Assembly (NCBI GenBank): GCA_004764695.1
Contig: SMSO01000037.1
Span: 170,247-234,246 of the forward strand
Length of the DNA: 64,000 bases
Reading direction: 5' to 3'
Source: Schizochytrium sp. TIO01
Taxonomy: Eukaryota; Sar; Bigyra; Thraustochytrida; Thraustochytriidae
Shown: positions 22,701 through 33,931 of the stretch, one piece after another
Layout of the letters: every line of letters begins with the position of its first letter
Position numbering within the stretch: the stretch's first letter is position 1
The notes under the pieces: model-generated
Told to the model about the DNA's origin: nothing
The model's input: only the letters and a program-made list of their open reading frames with translations
Database searches by the model: none
Program-made: the position numbers and the translations under genes

Positions 22701-24388
22701 ATATTTCAAGTCCACAAGGGAAACAACATTCAAACTATCGTGTGCTGACGCCAAGGTTGCTCTCAAACTTGCCGTCCTGCCATGATAAGCTTGAGCTTAT
22801 GGGCGTAAACAACTGCGACAGCCTCGACCTTGTGGGAAGTGTTTATGAAGCTGCTTTACAATTCTTCTCAAACGACTCTCCCTCATGTACAAAACCGAAC
22901 TGTAGGTTTCACTTACCGTGCTGGCCTGCAGACCCTGTAATCAATTTCGTAAGGCCATCCTTTGGACCATTGCACGGAGGAACAGAGGTTTTTATTTCCG
23001 GTTTGAATTTTTCACACCCAGAAGCTCTTCGTGTTGCTGTGTTTGTAGGTAGACAGGCCTGCGAAATCATTGAGGCTTCACCAACTTTTCTCTTGGTGAA
23101 AATACCACCACATGAAACATATAAAGTCTTGAGTGAGACTCAGGAAAGCCTAGGATTGTCTGCGTCTGCATCTGAATCAACATTAAAGCTATCAGTCGAA
23201 GCGGAACTATCGGTAGATCCATCAATACAGCGAGTAAAATCTCAGTCCCAAGTTAGTAATGATCCACCTGAAAATGTTGCCAAAGAATCTTCATCAGATT
23301 CTGCTGATGACTCTGATTTCGAAGAACCTTTGGGAAGGCGCCAACGCCGAGCAGCACCAGCGCGCGCAGCAATCCCGAAGCGCCGAAGAATCCATGCCAG
23401 AGCAACTAGAGCTTCATCACGACGTGTGCAAACAGATACAGTGAATGATGAAATTGAGGAAAGTGATGACCATGACCTCTTGGCTGCAACACAAACGCAG
23501 AGCCCTGAAGATTCCACAGCTGGGCCTCGCGACCCATCGCCTATTCTTGCGAACCCTAGACCAAAGCAACTTCGTGCCTTTGATCGACTCGTACAGAGTC
23601 GAGTCTGGCCGGTGGACATCCACTTAAGTATAGAGCTCCCCAAAATGGTGCGTCTCTCTTCCTTAAACTCTGTGGCAAGGCGCCACAATGGTTTCTTTGA
23701 ATATTCATCGCTAGAAGATCAATCTCAGTTTCAGATTGAGACTAAGAAGTCTCTTGTCCAGGTGCCCTCACCTCCGGAGACTTTAAATCTTAATAACTGT
23801 TCCATGGAGTGCGATTACTCTGCATCTTTGAAAAAACTGAGTGAAATTGCAGAATGGGGTTCTTTGTGCGACAAAATGCTCGCAATCCCGAATTCACGGT
23901 CTACGACGGGTAGAATGTTACAACAACACCTGAATTATGAAGATACAAATGACACTGAAGGAGACCAGTATGACAGTACTGTCACTCAGCTCCGCATCGC
24001 TGCTGAGTACCAGGAGTTAGGTGCTCAAATTTACAGTCGATCTTTGCATGGAAACAAACTTCATTGTGTCCATCGCGACCGAGAACTTGAGACTTACCAA
24101 CGTACGTTCCTGCGTAGTGCTCAAGGATGCACTGAAGCTGCACTTCCGCTTTTGAGCCTGGGACCTTCTCGAGGACGCGGCCTTGCAAGTTCAAGAAACA
24201 CACATTCCTCATTACTCGACCACATGAGCTACCTATCTTGTATTGCAAAAATTGACGATTCGAATGAGGCAACGCATACGGGTCGCCGCGTCTTTCGACA
24301 TTATATGAACCGCCCAGGTCTAAATTTAGCACGCGAATTAGTCCATGATCATGCCGAGAGGTTCTGGCTTTATACGGAGGAAACCTAG
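16780..24388 (+). CDS. ELG1/ATAD5-like AAA+ clamp unloader with EF-hand N-terminus and IPT/TIG domain
   Basis: Inferred exons: 16780-16845, 16994-17135, 17221 to about 17371, then a long frame ending at 24388 (introns 148 and 85 nt; third junction uncertain). The N-terminus has a perfect EF-hand loop (DVDGDQALDFAE) and a degenerate second one (DVDHNVRGHITF). About 1400 disordered Ser/Thr/Pro/Lys-rich residues follow. The AAA+ core shows Walker A GESGLGKSS (about 22171-22197), Walker B VLIDDVD (about 22350) and sensor-1 LFTCNR (about 22445). An IPT/TIG domain (VINFVRPSFGPLHGGTEVFI) lies at about 22940-23110. The C-terminus (LDHMSYLSCIAKI, then RRVFRHYMN) resembles the ATAD5/ELG1 tail. ATAD5/ELG1 joins the small RFC subunits to unload PCNA from chromatin. 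The long frame lacks an early ATG of its own (first is near 17733), which favours one fused gene; two overlapping genes is the alternative, with the EF-hand frame ending at 17474. Confidence 0.85.
17372..17428 (+). other. Uncertain exon junction in the ATAD5-like gene
   Basis: The EF-hand frame and the ATAD5 frame overlap here but differ by one base. Two GT-AG removals restore the frame: 17372-17391 (20 nt, GTTTGGCACGACCTCCATAG) or 17391-17428 (38 nt, beginning GTTTTG, ending GGTCAG). A single missing G in the run at 17369-17372 would also do it. Other introns in this gene are 85 and 148 nt, so either intron would be unusually short. Confidence 0.4.
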
Positions 24389-24714
24389 GTTTTTAAGAAT
24401 TTTATAACGAGTATTTTATCCAAGTCTTTTCTGAAATTCCATTCCAATAGGAAGGAGCACTAGCCTTTCAAAAAGGGGGTTAACACGAAAGGCACCTTTT
24501 GGGCATAGAAGGTAAGCAAACGTTTGCTTTTAATGGAATGCAGACATCAAATCAAGAAAGTAACATCTTTGATTTCGTGAGGTATCTGTCAAAACTTCTT
24601 AAGACTCTGTGATACTGTCCTTTCAAGAGCGAACTGGATTGCACCAAATTGGAAACAAAAATAGAAAAGAGGGAGTTGACACGGGTTTAAAAGATATATA
24701 ATTTCTTATGATAG
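24389..24714. other. Convergent intergenic region (two 3' ends)
   Basis: A short A/T-rich gap between the stop codons of the ATAD5-like gene (+) and CASP (-). It should hold both 3' untranslated regions; nothing else is evident. Confidence 0.5.
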
Positions 24715-26853
24715 TCATCTTAGCCAGCAGAATGCAACAGCAAGGTGCAGTAAAGCGGTGTAAACAACGAGAAAAACACGACCGCGTGATCTTGTCAAGA
24801 AGGCGTTACATACAGTGATTGCAACTCGCTCAACTTGCGGGATCGTTTGGTAAAGTCGTTCAGATTCCTGCTGTTTGAAGGCTTTGAGAGGGTCAATGTC
24901 TGATTCGTACAAATTCCGGTACCTGTGTTCAACACCACGCCCTAGACCAGCCACTTTTGCGACGCCTTGTGCACTGACCATTACACCCCCAGTGCGGCCT
25001 GGTGTAGCAGATTCGATGTCCTCAATCGCACCTGAAGGAAGGCCTTCCGAAATGAGGGTTGACCGCTCACTTGCTTTGTAATTTTGCAAGAAGCGAATAC
25101 GTTGATACAATTGTACGTTGTCTTCTTGCATAGACTTCATGCGTTGCTCACTGTCTTGGATCTTCCGGCGCTGAATATCGAGTTCTTCCTCATTAGCCTG
25201 CAGCTGTGCGCGCAGACGGTTGCGTTGCGCACAAACTGCTTGCAGCATGCTGTTAAGGGCCTGGACCTGTTTTTGTGATTGGCCAGCAGTTGTGTTTCCC
25301 GTTGGGGTAGACTCCACTAGAGCAGTGACATCTTGAACAGCAGACATCTCACCTGAGCTTTGAGCTGAGGCTGGGATCAGGTCTGCACTCAAGTTCATGT
25401 CACTAAAGTCGGGCAGGGGCTTGACAGCAGAAACGGTCGCAGGCAAGGATGTAGTGCCAAGCGCAAGGTCGCTCTCAAGCTTGGATGCCAGGTCACGCTG
25501 ATCCTTAAGTGCGTCGCTCAGTCTTTGCTCTGTCTCCTTGAGCAGACGGATCTCAGCGCGCTGCTCTTCAATGGTCATTTTCGCCACCATAAGATCCTCT
25601 TTGAGCTGGCGTGTGGATTTCACAAAGAAGGCTTCAAGGCTGTCAGGTTCGTCAATTGGGTCTCCGCTAGAGGAAGACCCGTTGGGGCCAGTCTCGGCAG
25701 CGAAATTCTCTTCTCCGTCATCGTGCACGTTGTAAAGCTCACGCTGGATAAGAGCAAACTTGCGGCGAAGGCGATCGTAGTCCTCTCTGGAGACTGCAGC
25801 ACTCAGTTGCTCGCGGGCAGACGCAAGGTGCTCAGATTTATCATTGAGAGCGTGCGTGAGCTGTTGAATCTCCTGCTCGTGGCGTTCCTGGTTACCCTCA
25901 AACTCCTGGCGAGTGGTTGCGAACTCGGCTAAAAGTCGTTCTTGTTCTTCCTGAGCGACCTGGAGGTCACGCAAAAGACGGCTATTCTCCTCCTCAAGTG
26001 ACAGATGAGCCGAAGAGCCCTTGTTGCCGCTGGGGTTAGCGTCTGCCGAAGATGCTCCCTGTTGAGAACTGCCATCGGCGGCATCGCGAGCCTCGCCAAG
26101 TTCACGAAGTTTATTTTGAAGCACCTGGACCTGCTCAGTCTGATTTTCAAGGTCACTGTGGGTCATTTCAAGCTGCATCGTGAGATTAGCGAGGTCCTCT
26201 TCTGCCTTGGACCGGAATTCCTCAAGCTGGTCCTGGTATTTTTGGTCCATTTCGTGCACAAGAGCTTCGCGACGCTCGGCTTCTTCAGCACGAATTCGCT
26301 CAAGCTCTGCCGAGACCTCTTCATCGATTGCATTCTGGTCACTTTTGCTCTGGAATACCTTATTGGCTTCAAGCCTTTTCTGAAGCTTGGCAATTTCTTG
26401 ATCCTTCTCAAAGCACGCCTTCTTCATCTCAGAAATGCCCATGTCAGCCTCAAATGAAATGCGTGAGGCATCTGCCAGGGCGTAGCTTGGATCTGGTGCT
26501 TCTCTGATGAGTCTGTACATTGACAAGAAGCAATTCTCCGCAAACTTGGCCCTCGTTGTAAGCGTGTCCACCTCTTCTTGGTACGATCTTAAGAGCTTGC
26601 GAACCTCAGTTTTAATGACGCTATTCTCATCGGCTTTGCGGACATCTTCGCGTTTCTTGAACTCTCGTGTCTTCGTTGCCAATTTATTCCTAGACGCAGT
26701 GCAGCTCTCGCGGTATTCTGCAACTTTACTCGCCTGGTCATCCAGCGCCAATTGTACATTTCCCAAATCTATCGCTTGCCAGGCCTCCAAAACAGAGGTA
26801 GCGCTGCTGCTGTTATTGGCCTCAGGGCCACCGTCTTTCGTGTCCATGCTCAC
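24715..26853 (-). CDS. CASP: Protein CASP (CUX1-related Golgi coiled-coil membrane protein)
   Basis: A single 712-residue frame, close to the usual 650-700 residues of CASP. It opens with VLEAWQAIDLGNVQLALDDQ, followed by continuous coiled coil. The C-terminal region carries the family signature: VQALNSMLQAVCAQRNRLRA, then YRNLYESDIDPLKAFKQQES, and finally a single transmembrane segment (VFLVVYTALLHLAVAFCWLR) at the very C-terminus, giving a tail-anchored topology. CASP is a golgin-type tether on Golgi membranes involved in retrograde and intra-Golgi traffic. The frame has no introns. The start ATG lies just before MDTKDGGPEA; an ATG two codons later is possible. The gene sits head to head with a COPI-associated protein, a functional partner system. 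Confidence 0.95.
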   Translation of the reverse strand: MSMDTKDGGPEANNSSSATSVLEAWQAIDLGNVQLALDDQASKVAEYRESCTASRNKLATKTREFKKREDVRKADENSVIKTEVRKLLRSYQEEVDTLTTRAKFAENCFLSMYRLIREAPDPSYALADASRISFEADMGISEMKKACFEKDQEIAKLQKRLEANKVFQSKSDQNAIDEEVSAELERIRAEEAERREALVHEMDQKYQDQLEEFRSKAEEDLANLTMQLEMTHSDLENQTEQVQVLQNKLRELGEARDAADGSSQQGASSADANPSGNKGSSAHLSLEEENSRLLRDLQVAQEEQERLLAEFATTRQEFEGNQERHEQEIQQLTHALNDKSEHLASAREQLSAAVSREDYDRLRRKFALIQRELYNVHDDGEENFAAETGPNGSSSSGDPIDEPDSLEAFFVKSTRQLKEDLMVAKMTIEEQRAEIRLLKETEQRLSDALKDQRDLASKLESDLALGTTSLPATVSAVKPLPDFSDMNLSADLIPASAQSSGEMSAVQDVTALVESTPTGNTTAGQSQKQVQALNSMLQAVCAQRNRLRAQLQANEEELDIQRRKIQDSEQRMKSMQEDNVQLYQRIRFLQNYKASERSTLISEGLPSGAIEDIESATPGRTGGVMVSAQGVAKVAGLGRGVEHRYRNLYESDIDPLKAFKQQESERLYQTIPQVERVAITVCNAFLTRSRGRVFLVVYTALLHLAVAFCWLR

Positions 26854-28147
26854 GCAGCTGCCTTCCCAGGCGGCTCAAAACGGTCCTAGGTCCTCGCCAG
26901 AACCGCGGTTGACTCGCAAACACCAATTTGCGGCCAACTCTAGCTCCTAAGCGCTTCTTCTTTATACGGAATCGGCATTGATTGCAGCCCCGTGTCCTGC
27001 GCTTTTTCGATCAAAGAGAGATCATCATCAATTTCTTATTTCCGTCTCTTATCTCTAATAGTAAATCTAATTGTATTTCTGATTATGGTCGATTTGTTTT
27101 ACTTGTTTCACTAAAACTTCGATACTGTACGCTATTCGGTTACTAGCGCTAGTTTAAGCCCTTTTCGACTTTTACGCAGAACTTTAGGACTCGTCTACAA
27201 AATGAATTATTTGATATTTGACAAAGTATGCAGCGTTGTTATTCACTACCAGCTAGCCGCTGCGCATGGTTTCTCAGGTGAAACGTTCTGAGATCGAGTG
27301 CTTCGCGTGTGCAAGCACCCCACGACCATAACTCTTAAAGTTACTTGAACATGTGTTGTGTAGAATCCTACTAGAACTTGTTTCCTTTTCGCGCACTTTC
27401 GAGGTCCCTTTGTTTCATTCGCCGCTCTGTCAACTCTGTTCTGAGCTTTCTTTAAAGAGCCTTTTTTACCTGTCTTTCAATCAAAGCTTTATTTATGCAT
27501 TCTTATTTTTTTTATTTTTTTTTTAATTTTTAAGATTGCGCTTATACTAGCAGTTACCCATAGGTACCTATGTACTAAAATAAAAGCATATGGAGCCAGT
27601 AACCCTGGGGGGCGCCTTTCTTGTCATAACTCGGCATCTGCGATGGCTATCAGGCCAAAATTTGACCTGTATTCCACAAACATCTTGAAGATAGCTCACT
27701 CGCATTTTCACAAGCTTCATGCCTCTACATAGATCAAGAGCACGCTCTGCGACAGCAGAGGAGGAGAACTACTCTGCAGAATCCGGCGCTGACTTGCGCC
27801 CTAATAAGACCCGGATGTTGATAGCAGTTATGCTGGGCAGAGGTGAAGATCGACTTCTCATTTCTGGTTAACCTGGCACTGACCCGACACAGACCCTCCT
27901 CGCTCGGCACGCTGCGAGACCTCTTGCAGTCCCACCGATCCTCTATCGAGGTCTTGGATTCGGGATCATCGCCTATACGTTGCTGGCCTGAGGTGCTTGC
28001 ACATATTATTATATTTCGTTCGTCTCTTAACTGTGTATCTATCAATCTTTCGATCGTTGCTCTCTCCGAATTCCTGGGAACAACGTATCCGAGTTAGCGT
28101 GAGCGTTGAGGACACTTTTGCAGGCAACTTTGAACTCTTTGCCAACA
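26854..28147. other. Divergent intergenic region between CASP and the COPI-associated gene
   Basis: About 1.3 kb without a convincing frame. A T-rich tract runs at about 27507-27530. A 14-bp perfect palindrome, CATAGGTACCTATG, lies at 27559-27572. The region should contain both promoters. Confidence 0.5.
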
Positions 28148-29130
28148 ATGGCGGATGTCGAAGCACAACAGCAGGAGCGTACGGGCTGTGCGAAGTGGTG
28201 TTCATGGTGAGTGTTTGGTTGATTACATGTTGACAAAAGATATATTATATTCCCCTGTCTTTTGCGTGCAAAAAGACTGGTGCTGGCGTTTGGAATGATG
28301 GAGTGCTGCCCGTGGCATATGAGACAATAAGTATCATGGATTGAGCGGGTCTTGTGTGCACCAAAACTCTGTGTGAATTCCGATAATTTTGCATGATTTC
28401 TACGAATTTGGACGTTGCTGTTGACTAACTTTCGAATTGTATTGATTTGGACCGGGTTTAATAAATGTTTCTTTCTTGGTGGAGTATTCGTAGCTTAACG
28501 GATGCGAACTTCAAGGATGCTTCTACAATCCTTCGACTCCTGAACTTGATCAATGCAGCTTTGATTATCTTTGCTGGGATTTACACTGTGATTGACATCT
28601 CTAAACTTGTTACTCTAAAGGTCGCAACGGTTGCCATTTCTGTATACCTTGCATGCTTTGGATGTGTCCTCTGCTGCTTTGAGATGCGCATTAGCATGCT
28701 TGAGAAAGCTGTGCGGAGGCGCTTTGGATTTATGTACACTTATGTCGGAAGAACTCTGTTTCTCTTTTTCGTTGCTACTTTTCTTATCGCCCGCCAAACG
28801 ACAACTACATATGCCATTGCTGCAATCACTCTCGTGAATGGCTTGATTAACTGCTATGTTACGGTTAAGCATGGGGAATACTACGCTGACCCTACAGGCA
28901 AGTACAGCACTGCTGAGGATGCCACTGCGACCTATGTGCAAAACAACCCCGAGCTGGCTCAGGCGGCAATTGGTGCATCTGTCAATTATGCAAGGCAGAA
29001 CCCTCAATTGGCCCAAGCCAGCCTCAACGCTGGGGCTACATACGCACGTGAACACCCTTCACAGGCGCAAACTTTGGCAAGCACAGCTGCGCAGCATGGC
29101 TCAAATCCCTTCCAGGTACAAAACCAATGA
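28148..29130 (+). CDS. COPI-associated membrane protein (Tvp15-like family), two exons
   Basis: Exon 1 is 28148-28206 (ATG in context AACAATGGCG), intron 28207-28484 (278 nt, donor GTGAGT, acceptor TGGTGGAG after a pyrimidine-rich tract), exon 2 28485-29130; 234 residues. Four hydrophobic segments are visible: LLNLINAALIIFAGIYTVI, VATVAISVYLACFGCVLCC, TLFLFFVATFLIA and YAIAAITLVNGLINCYV. The order and the EKAVRRRFGFMYTYVGRTLF loop fit the COPI-associated family of small Golgi membrane proteins. The C-terminal tail has repeats of the type NPELAQAAIGASVNYARQNP, partly repeated twice more, then an Asn-Pro-Phe (NPF) motif that may bind EH-domain trafficking proteins. A second in-frame acceptor at 28493 would shorten the protein by three residues. 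Confidence 0.85.
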
Positions 29131-32100
29131 AAAAAGGCTTCCTAGGACCATTGTCTTCCCCAAATGTAGATGCCACTCCTTTTGTTCAGCTTGTCATCTC
29201 GAAGACTACTACTTCGCAATGACATGGCTTAAGTTATGGGTGAATCTATGTATCTTCTGATGTTCGAACCCTATTTCGTGATAGACAAAGGTTTTAGGTC
29301 ACTCTTCGCGGAGCACCGAGTAGCAAGAAGAATTCTCCTCCTCGAAGTCACGTATGTTCAAAGTGACCATGAATGTCGTTTCCTTTGGAGCCTTGTTTCG
29401 CTACTAGTAGTATAACATCCTTACGATTCTCAATAGAAAACCGTATCCTAAAGTAGTTGTGAGATTTCTCTTTTCTGGTTTGCGAACAAATCTGATAAAA
29501 CACGATATGGTTGGGCGATCAACATTTCTCATCCAAACGTGATTTAACCTACCTCTTACAAATCACTCGGCATCAGCTCCTTCATCTGGCCGAAGGTATT
29601 TGCCTTCTTTCGCGACAAGTACAACACTATTTTTCGATTTCTATTTTGATAAAACAAATGTAGACTGGTGTAAAGCTAGCGCTTCATAGCAGGTCTTTTC
29701 TGTCGCACATATTCTTTTGATTCCTTTTATTTAGCGCCCTTTTGCCCAGAGGTAGTACTGTCATTAAAAAATTTCAGGTCTTCACAGTGTGTTGATGCAT
29801 CGTTCGAGGCACCATAAAAGCTGTCGACGAATCTGCTTACTTTTACATTTCAGTTTGTTAAGTGACACTTGGATTGAATTGAGAATTGAACAGCTTCCAG
29901 GGATACTCAATGTATGACCTAGTCTTGAACTTGTTGTCTCTTCATATGCCGAAAATATCACAGAAAAGTTGTAAAGGTCTACTCATCATGAAATAACCAT
30001 CGTGTTTTGTTGTACACAAACGTTAGATGAAGTCTTTTCTCTTATGTTTGCTTGATCAGAAGAAGATGGCCGTGTCAACCCTCGATCCTCTGTTTGCCTC
30101 ACAGCTTGCTTCGTTTATGTACTTGGCCAGTGGCAGTAGTGTAGTCGCCATTGCATCTTTGACTTAATGCGTAACTTTTCCAAGAAACCATTCCACTCTT
30201 CAGCGGGCGTTCTCGTGGAAGTTGGATAATGTGCAATCAGTGCGGATGAGCTGAGGTTGTGTCAGTCATACTTTATATATCGCTGACTTTAGTGAGTAGA
30301 AGTAGAAAGGATGGTGTAGAGAGCTGCACGATGGTTGTCGCCTTACATTTCTTTAGTGCACTGCGAACGCTCATTTCTAGAGACCGGTATTTCAGTTGTT
30401 TGAACGTCCTAAGCTCTTCCTTATTTCGTTGATATGAGCTATGTCTGTCAGCGCAAGAAACCCGTGGAATCACCGGCAAACCTTTTACTTTTGTTTTGGG
30501 TCGGTCAAAGGTCCTTCGCTTTGAGGGAAGAGGGAAAAAAAAAGAAAGGAAAAAGATCATCAATAAGCAGGTAGCCCCACCCATCTCTTCATTTTTCTGC
30601 TGGTCAAAACCGGCCTGAATAATGCTTATGTGGTGCCAAATGGCCACCTACCCATAACCTTTTCTCAAAACAGTAGATGATTTATTGGTCCGGTCAGCAT
30701 TAAATCATCCAAGAAAAGTGATCCTGTGGAAAAGGGTGGGACACCTTACACGCTCTGATCAAGAAGCCACGGACGGTGATTCTGAACGCTTGGATTCTAG
30801 TTGTTTCGATTGCGATTGCTTTTCTACCATTAGGCCAAGGCCTTAACGCAGAAGTTTGAGATGTACAAAACGTTGAATGTTATTGACCCAAATCGAAATC
30901 ATTATCTTAAACTAAAATAACCCACCCCCTGAATGCAAGGTTACCTGACTCCCAGACGACCGTCGTACTGCAAGAAATACAAGTCTCTAGACATAGCCCA
31001 AGGCGGAAGTTGTTGGCCTTGCGGGTGTTCTGTTTGTTTAAGGCCTCACTTGCCCCAGGCAAAAGTGATTTTACTCTGCTCAACTTTGCTTGCAAAAACA
31101 TAGATAGCTTTAATTTAAAAAAAAAGAAAAAAAGACTCAAATGACCATTTGAATGCAATCATGTGACTTTGAAGAAATAAGTTGATTAGCGGGCAAAGGC
31201 AGTGAAAAAGCTAAACGTAAAAACTATCCCGAAAAAAAGAGATAGTTGGAGATTTTGAGAAGAAAAAAAAGGGAAACAAACTTTTTTCTGTTTAGGCCTA
31301 AAAAAATCATTCTGGGATATATAGAGAGCGTTTGGGGCACTTCAAAATAGAGAATATCTAACTCACAACTATTGCTTCTTTCAACTAAGAATTCAGGCAT
31401 CCAAGCAGAAGAAGTTAAAAACGCATTCCTCAAGAATACAACCTCATGAACAAGGTTGAAAATTTCTTACTAACAAACTATGCCAAAATCTCAAATCGTT
31501 GATGACAATAACCAGGAAATCAAACTAGGTGTGAGCCAGGACACCTGCACGAGTTTGGCCGAAAGAGTTTGCCAACCTGGTTAAGTCTAAAAATATTAGA
31601 AATACGATATTTTCTATAATTGTGCCGAAAGGTGTCCCGATCTACGACAAATTTCCAGATTGGGGACAACCTGATCTATTCATGTTCACCAACTTCGGTA
31701 TGCTAGTACCTGGCAGACATTTAGAGCCCAGAACAAAAGAGGAGAGTAGAACATAGATGAGACGGCTAGTTACGCAAGTAAGTCAGCCTGTTATGAAAAT
31801 GGAGAATAGTACAAAGAAGAGCAAGTTTCTTCTCACCAAGTTCCTCAAAACCAAAGATTGTTACTATTAATTTGTACAGTGCTAGCTTCCAGTACTCACC
31901 AGAATAAAAAGCACCAAATACATTGGTACGAATCTCCAGTTTGCCATCATGATGAAAACCAACGATAGTCTTCTGTAGAGAGGCACCTTTTCGCCCGTAC
32001 AGGCTGGGTTGGTCGAATTCATGAAGGTGATTTGGCCGCTTTTGGTCCCAATGTTTCTGTACTTAGTCCCTGGGTTCCTGCTAAGTCCCGCATAGTCCCG

Positions 32101-32536
32101 CAGATCTACTTTCGTAGCTTTCATGAGATGCAGTGGGGCCGCTCATGTGCGTGCTGGTTGGCGAATTGGCCTCGCACGAGGCGAGTTAAGTACTCTTTGG
32201 AACATCACATAAATGTTGCAAGCCTCCTCATGGTGCATTGCTAGTCAGTATTTCCTCAAGGCCTGAGTTGTCAACTTGGAATATCAGATTTTCATATCTT
32301 CAGTCTTTCGCCCCCAGTTCCTCTTGCTACAAAAGGAGGTGCAAACCTGCAAACCTGGAGGTGTCGGTCTATAGCCTGTTACTGTTGCAATCAGTTGTGT
32401 ACGCAAAGTCAAAAATTAAGCAAATCAAATCTATAATTTGAGACCTAAACCAAAACCAGAACACATCTTCCGAGCAGCAGTGTACCCCTTCAAACAAAAG
32501 GCTAAAACAAGTAAAACCACAATACACATAAAGAAG
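29131..32536. other. Intergenic, 3.4 kb, no supported gene
   Basis: No frame here resembles a protein family. There are purine-rich tracts at about 30535-30556 and 31118-31134, and an imperfect hairpin at 31630-31672 (arms AGGTGTCCCGATCT and AGATTGGGGACAACCT). A decayed mobile element or a multi-exon gene with small exons cannot be excluded. Confidence 0.35.
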
Positions 32537-33654
32537 ATGGTGTCCAATGTCCTGAAAGACGGCTTAGAAGTGGATCAGCATGGCCCATCTTCACCAGCAC
32601 AGTCATCCGTCTCATCGTCAGCAGATGCTGACTTTGATGATGCCGGTTCTGATGATGATGGCAGCAATAGCAAGGGCAGGTTTAGTGAGGAAGAAAAACG
32701 TATCTTATTTAGCGTGATCCGGGAAGACAATCGTCTATTGCACGAGTTTCTTCACCAGACAAAGGCTCGCACGCATGGTCGCAAGGGCTGGATGCATGAG
32801 ATTGGGGACCGTTTCAACCAGCGATCTCCTACCAAAAGGCGTTTGGATGCTGTGCGCCACCACCTCTTGCTTCGCAAAACTTCGCAAGGAATGCAGGACG
32901 AGTTTTCGCAAGTACATCATTTACTCAACCACGCTGTATACTGTAATAAGCGTGACACCTGTACTAAATGCCTTTTGCTCGATCGCTACAGGGTCCAGCA
33001 GGGTTTGGCAAAATGCGGTCTCCAAAACTGCATTGCTTGTGATGAGTCCATTCCGCATGTCAATCAACCCTATGATGCCGAGGCACTTCGATTGCAAATT
33101 TCCACTCGACTTGCTTCTCGGAGAAGTCCTCCTCGCCTGCACGCGCTAGTAATTCCTCCTATGATTTCATTGCCACCTCCCCGTGCAATGCATTGTTCTC
33201 CGCCTCAGCAACAGCAACAATCTCCTTCAATGTGCGCGCATGTAACAGAGTCTTACTCTCCCTGTACTCCACCTTTATTGTCACCTCGGGTTGCACCCTC
33301 TACACCGCCCATGTGTACACCTACAGCAGCATCTATTTCGGTGGTCAACCCGCAGGTCCTGTCTCGCTCTCCACAGGCGAAGCCTCGCCTGAACCTTGAT
33401 TTTTCTTTTCTCTCTGTTCTCAAAGATCCTCCCTCTTTAGCAATTTTGCAGCAACTTTGCCAAGTCAAGAGCGCTTCGTCCTCACCAACACACTCATCAT
33501 CTGACCATGTGGCATCAACGATACGAGCTTCAACTTTGCCAACATCTCCTAGCATGATTTCACGCCCACTTAAGAGATCCGCTGCTACCGCTGCTTTGTC
33601 AAGTCCTACGCATGCTGCCGCCGCCGCTGCGTACCTTCAGCAACATACCCCTTT

Positions 33655-33685
<31 letters not shown>

Positions 33686-33931
33686 AAGCAGATGCCAAAC
33701 GGGCTACCGAATCGTGCCATGTTCACTGCTACTTGTCTGCAAAAGACGCTTTCATCTGCACTCGAGCACCAGAGTCAACGTCACCGGAATTCCCAGTCTC
33801 AGCTTCCAGCATCTCTGTGCAAACGCCTTCGGCTCGAGGTGACAACTATTCCACCACCACCACCAACTTCTACCACAGATGCCGCTGTCGCCATGAATCT
33901 AGCGCTTGGTCGCTCTTTGCCCATGTTTTGA
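32537..33931 (+). CDS. Putative DNA-binding protein: Myb/SANT-like helices plus cysteine-rich zinc motif
   Basis: A 464-residue frame starting at ATG 32537. An acidic Ser/Asp tract comes first. Then FSEEEKRILFSVIREDNRLL and GWMHEIGDRFNQRSPTKRRL resemble the helices and spaced tryptophan of a Myb/SANT-like domain. Next is a cysteine cluster: NHAVYCNKRDTCTKC followed 16 residues later by CGLQNCIAC, similar in spacing to the start of a TAZ zinc finger but without all its histidines. The C-terminal half is Pro/Ser-rich and disordered, with an interrupted poly-Gln tract coded by a CAG run at about 33656-33691. This layout suggests a transcription regulator or adaptor; it is inferred, not matched to a named family. 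No introns are required. Confidence 0.75.
33656..33691 (+). repeat. CAG trinucleotide run coding poly-Gln
   Basis: About eleven CAG/CAA codons inside the putative DNA-binding gene. Such runs vary in length between strains. Confidence 0.8.
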
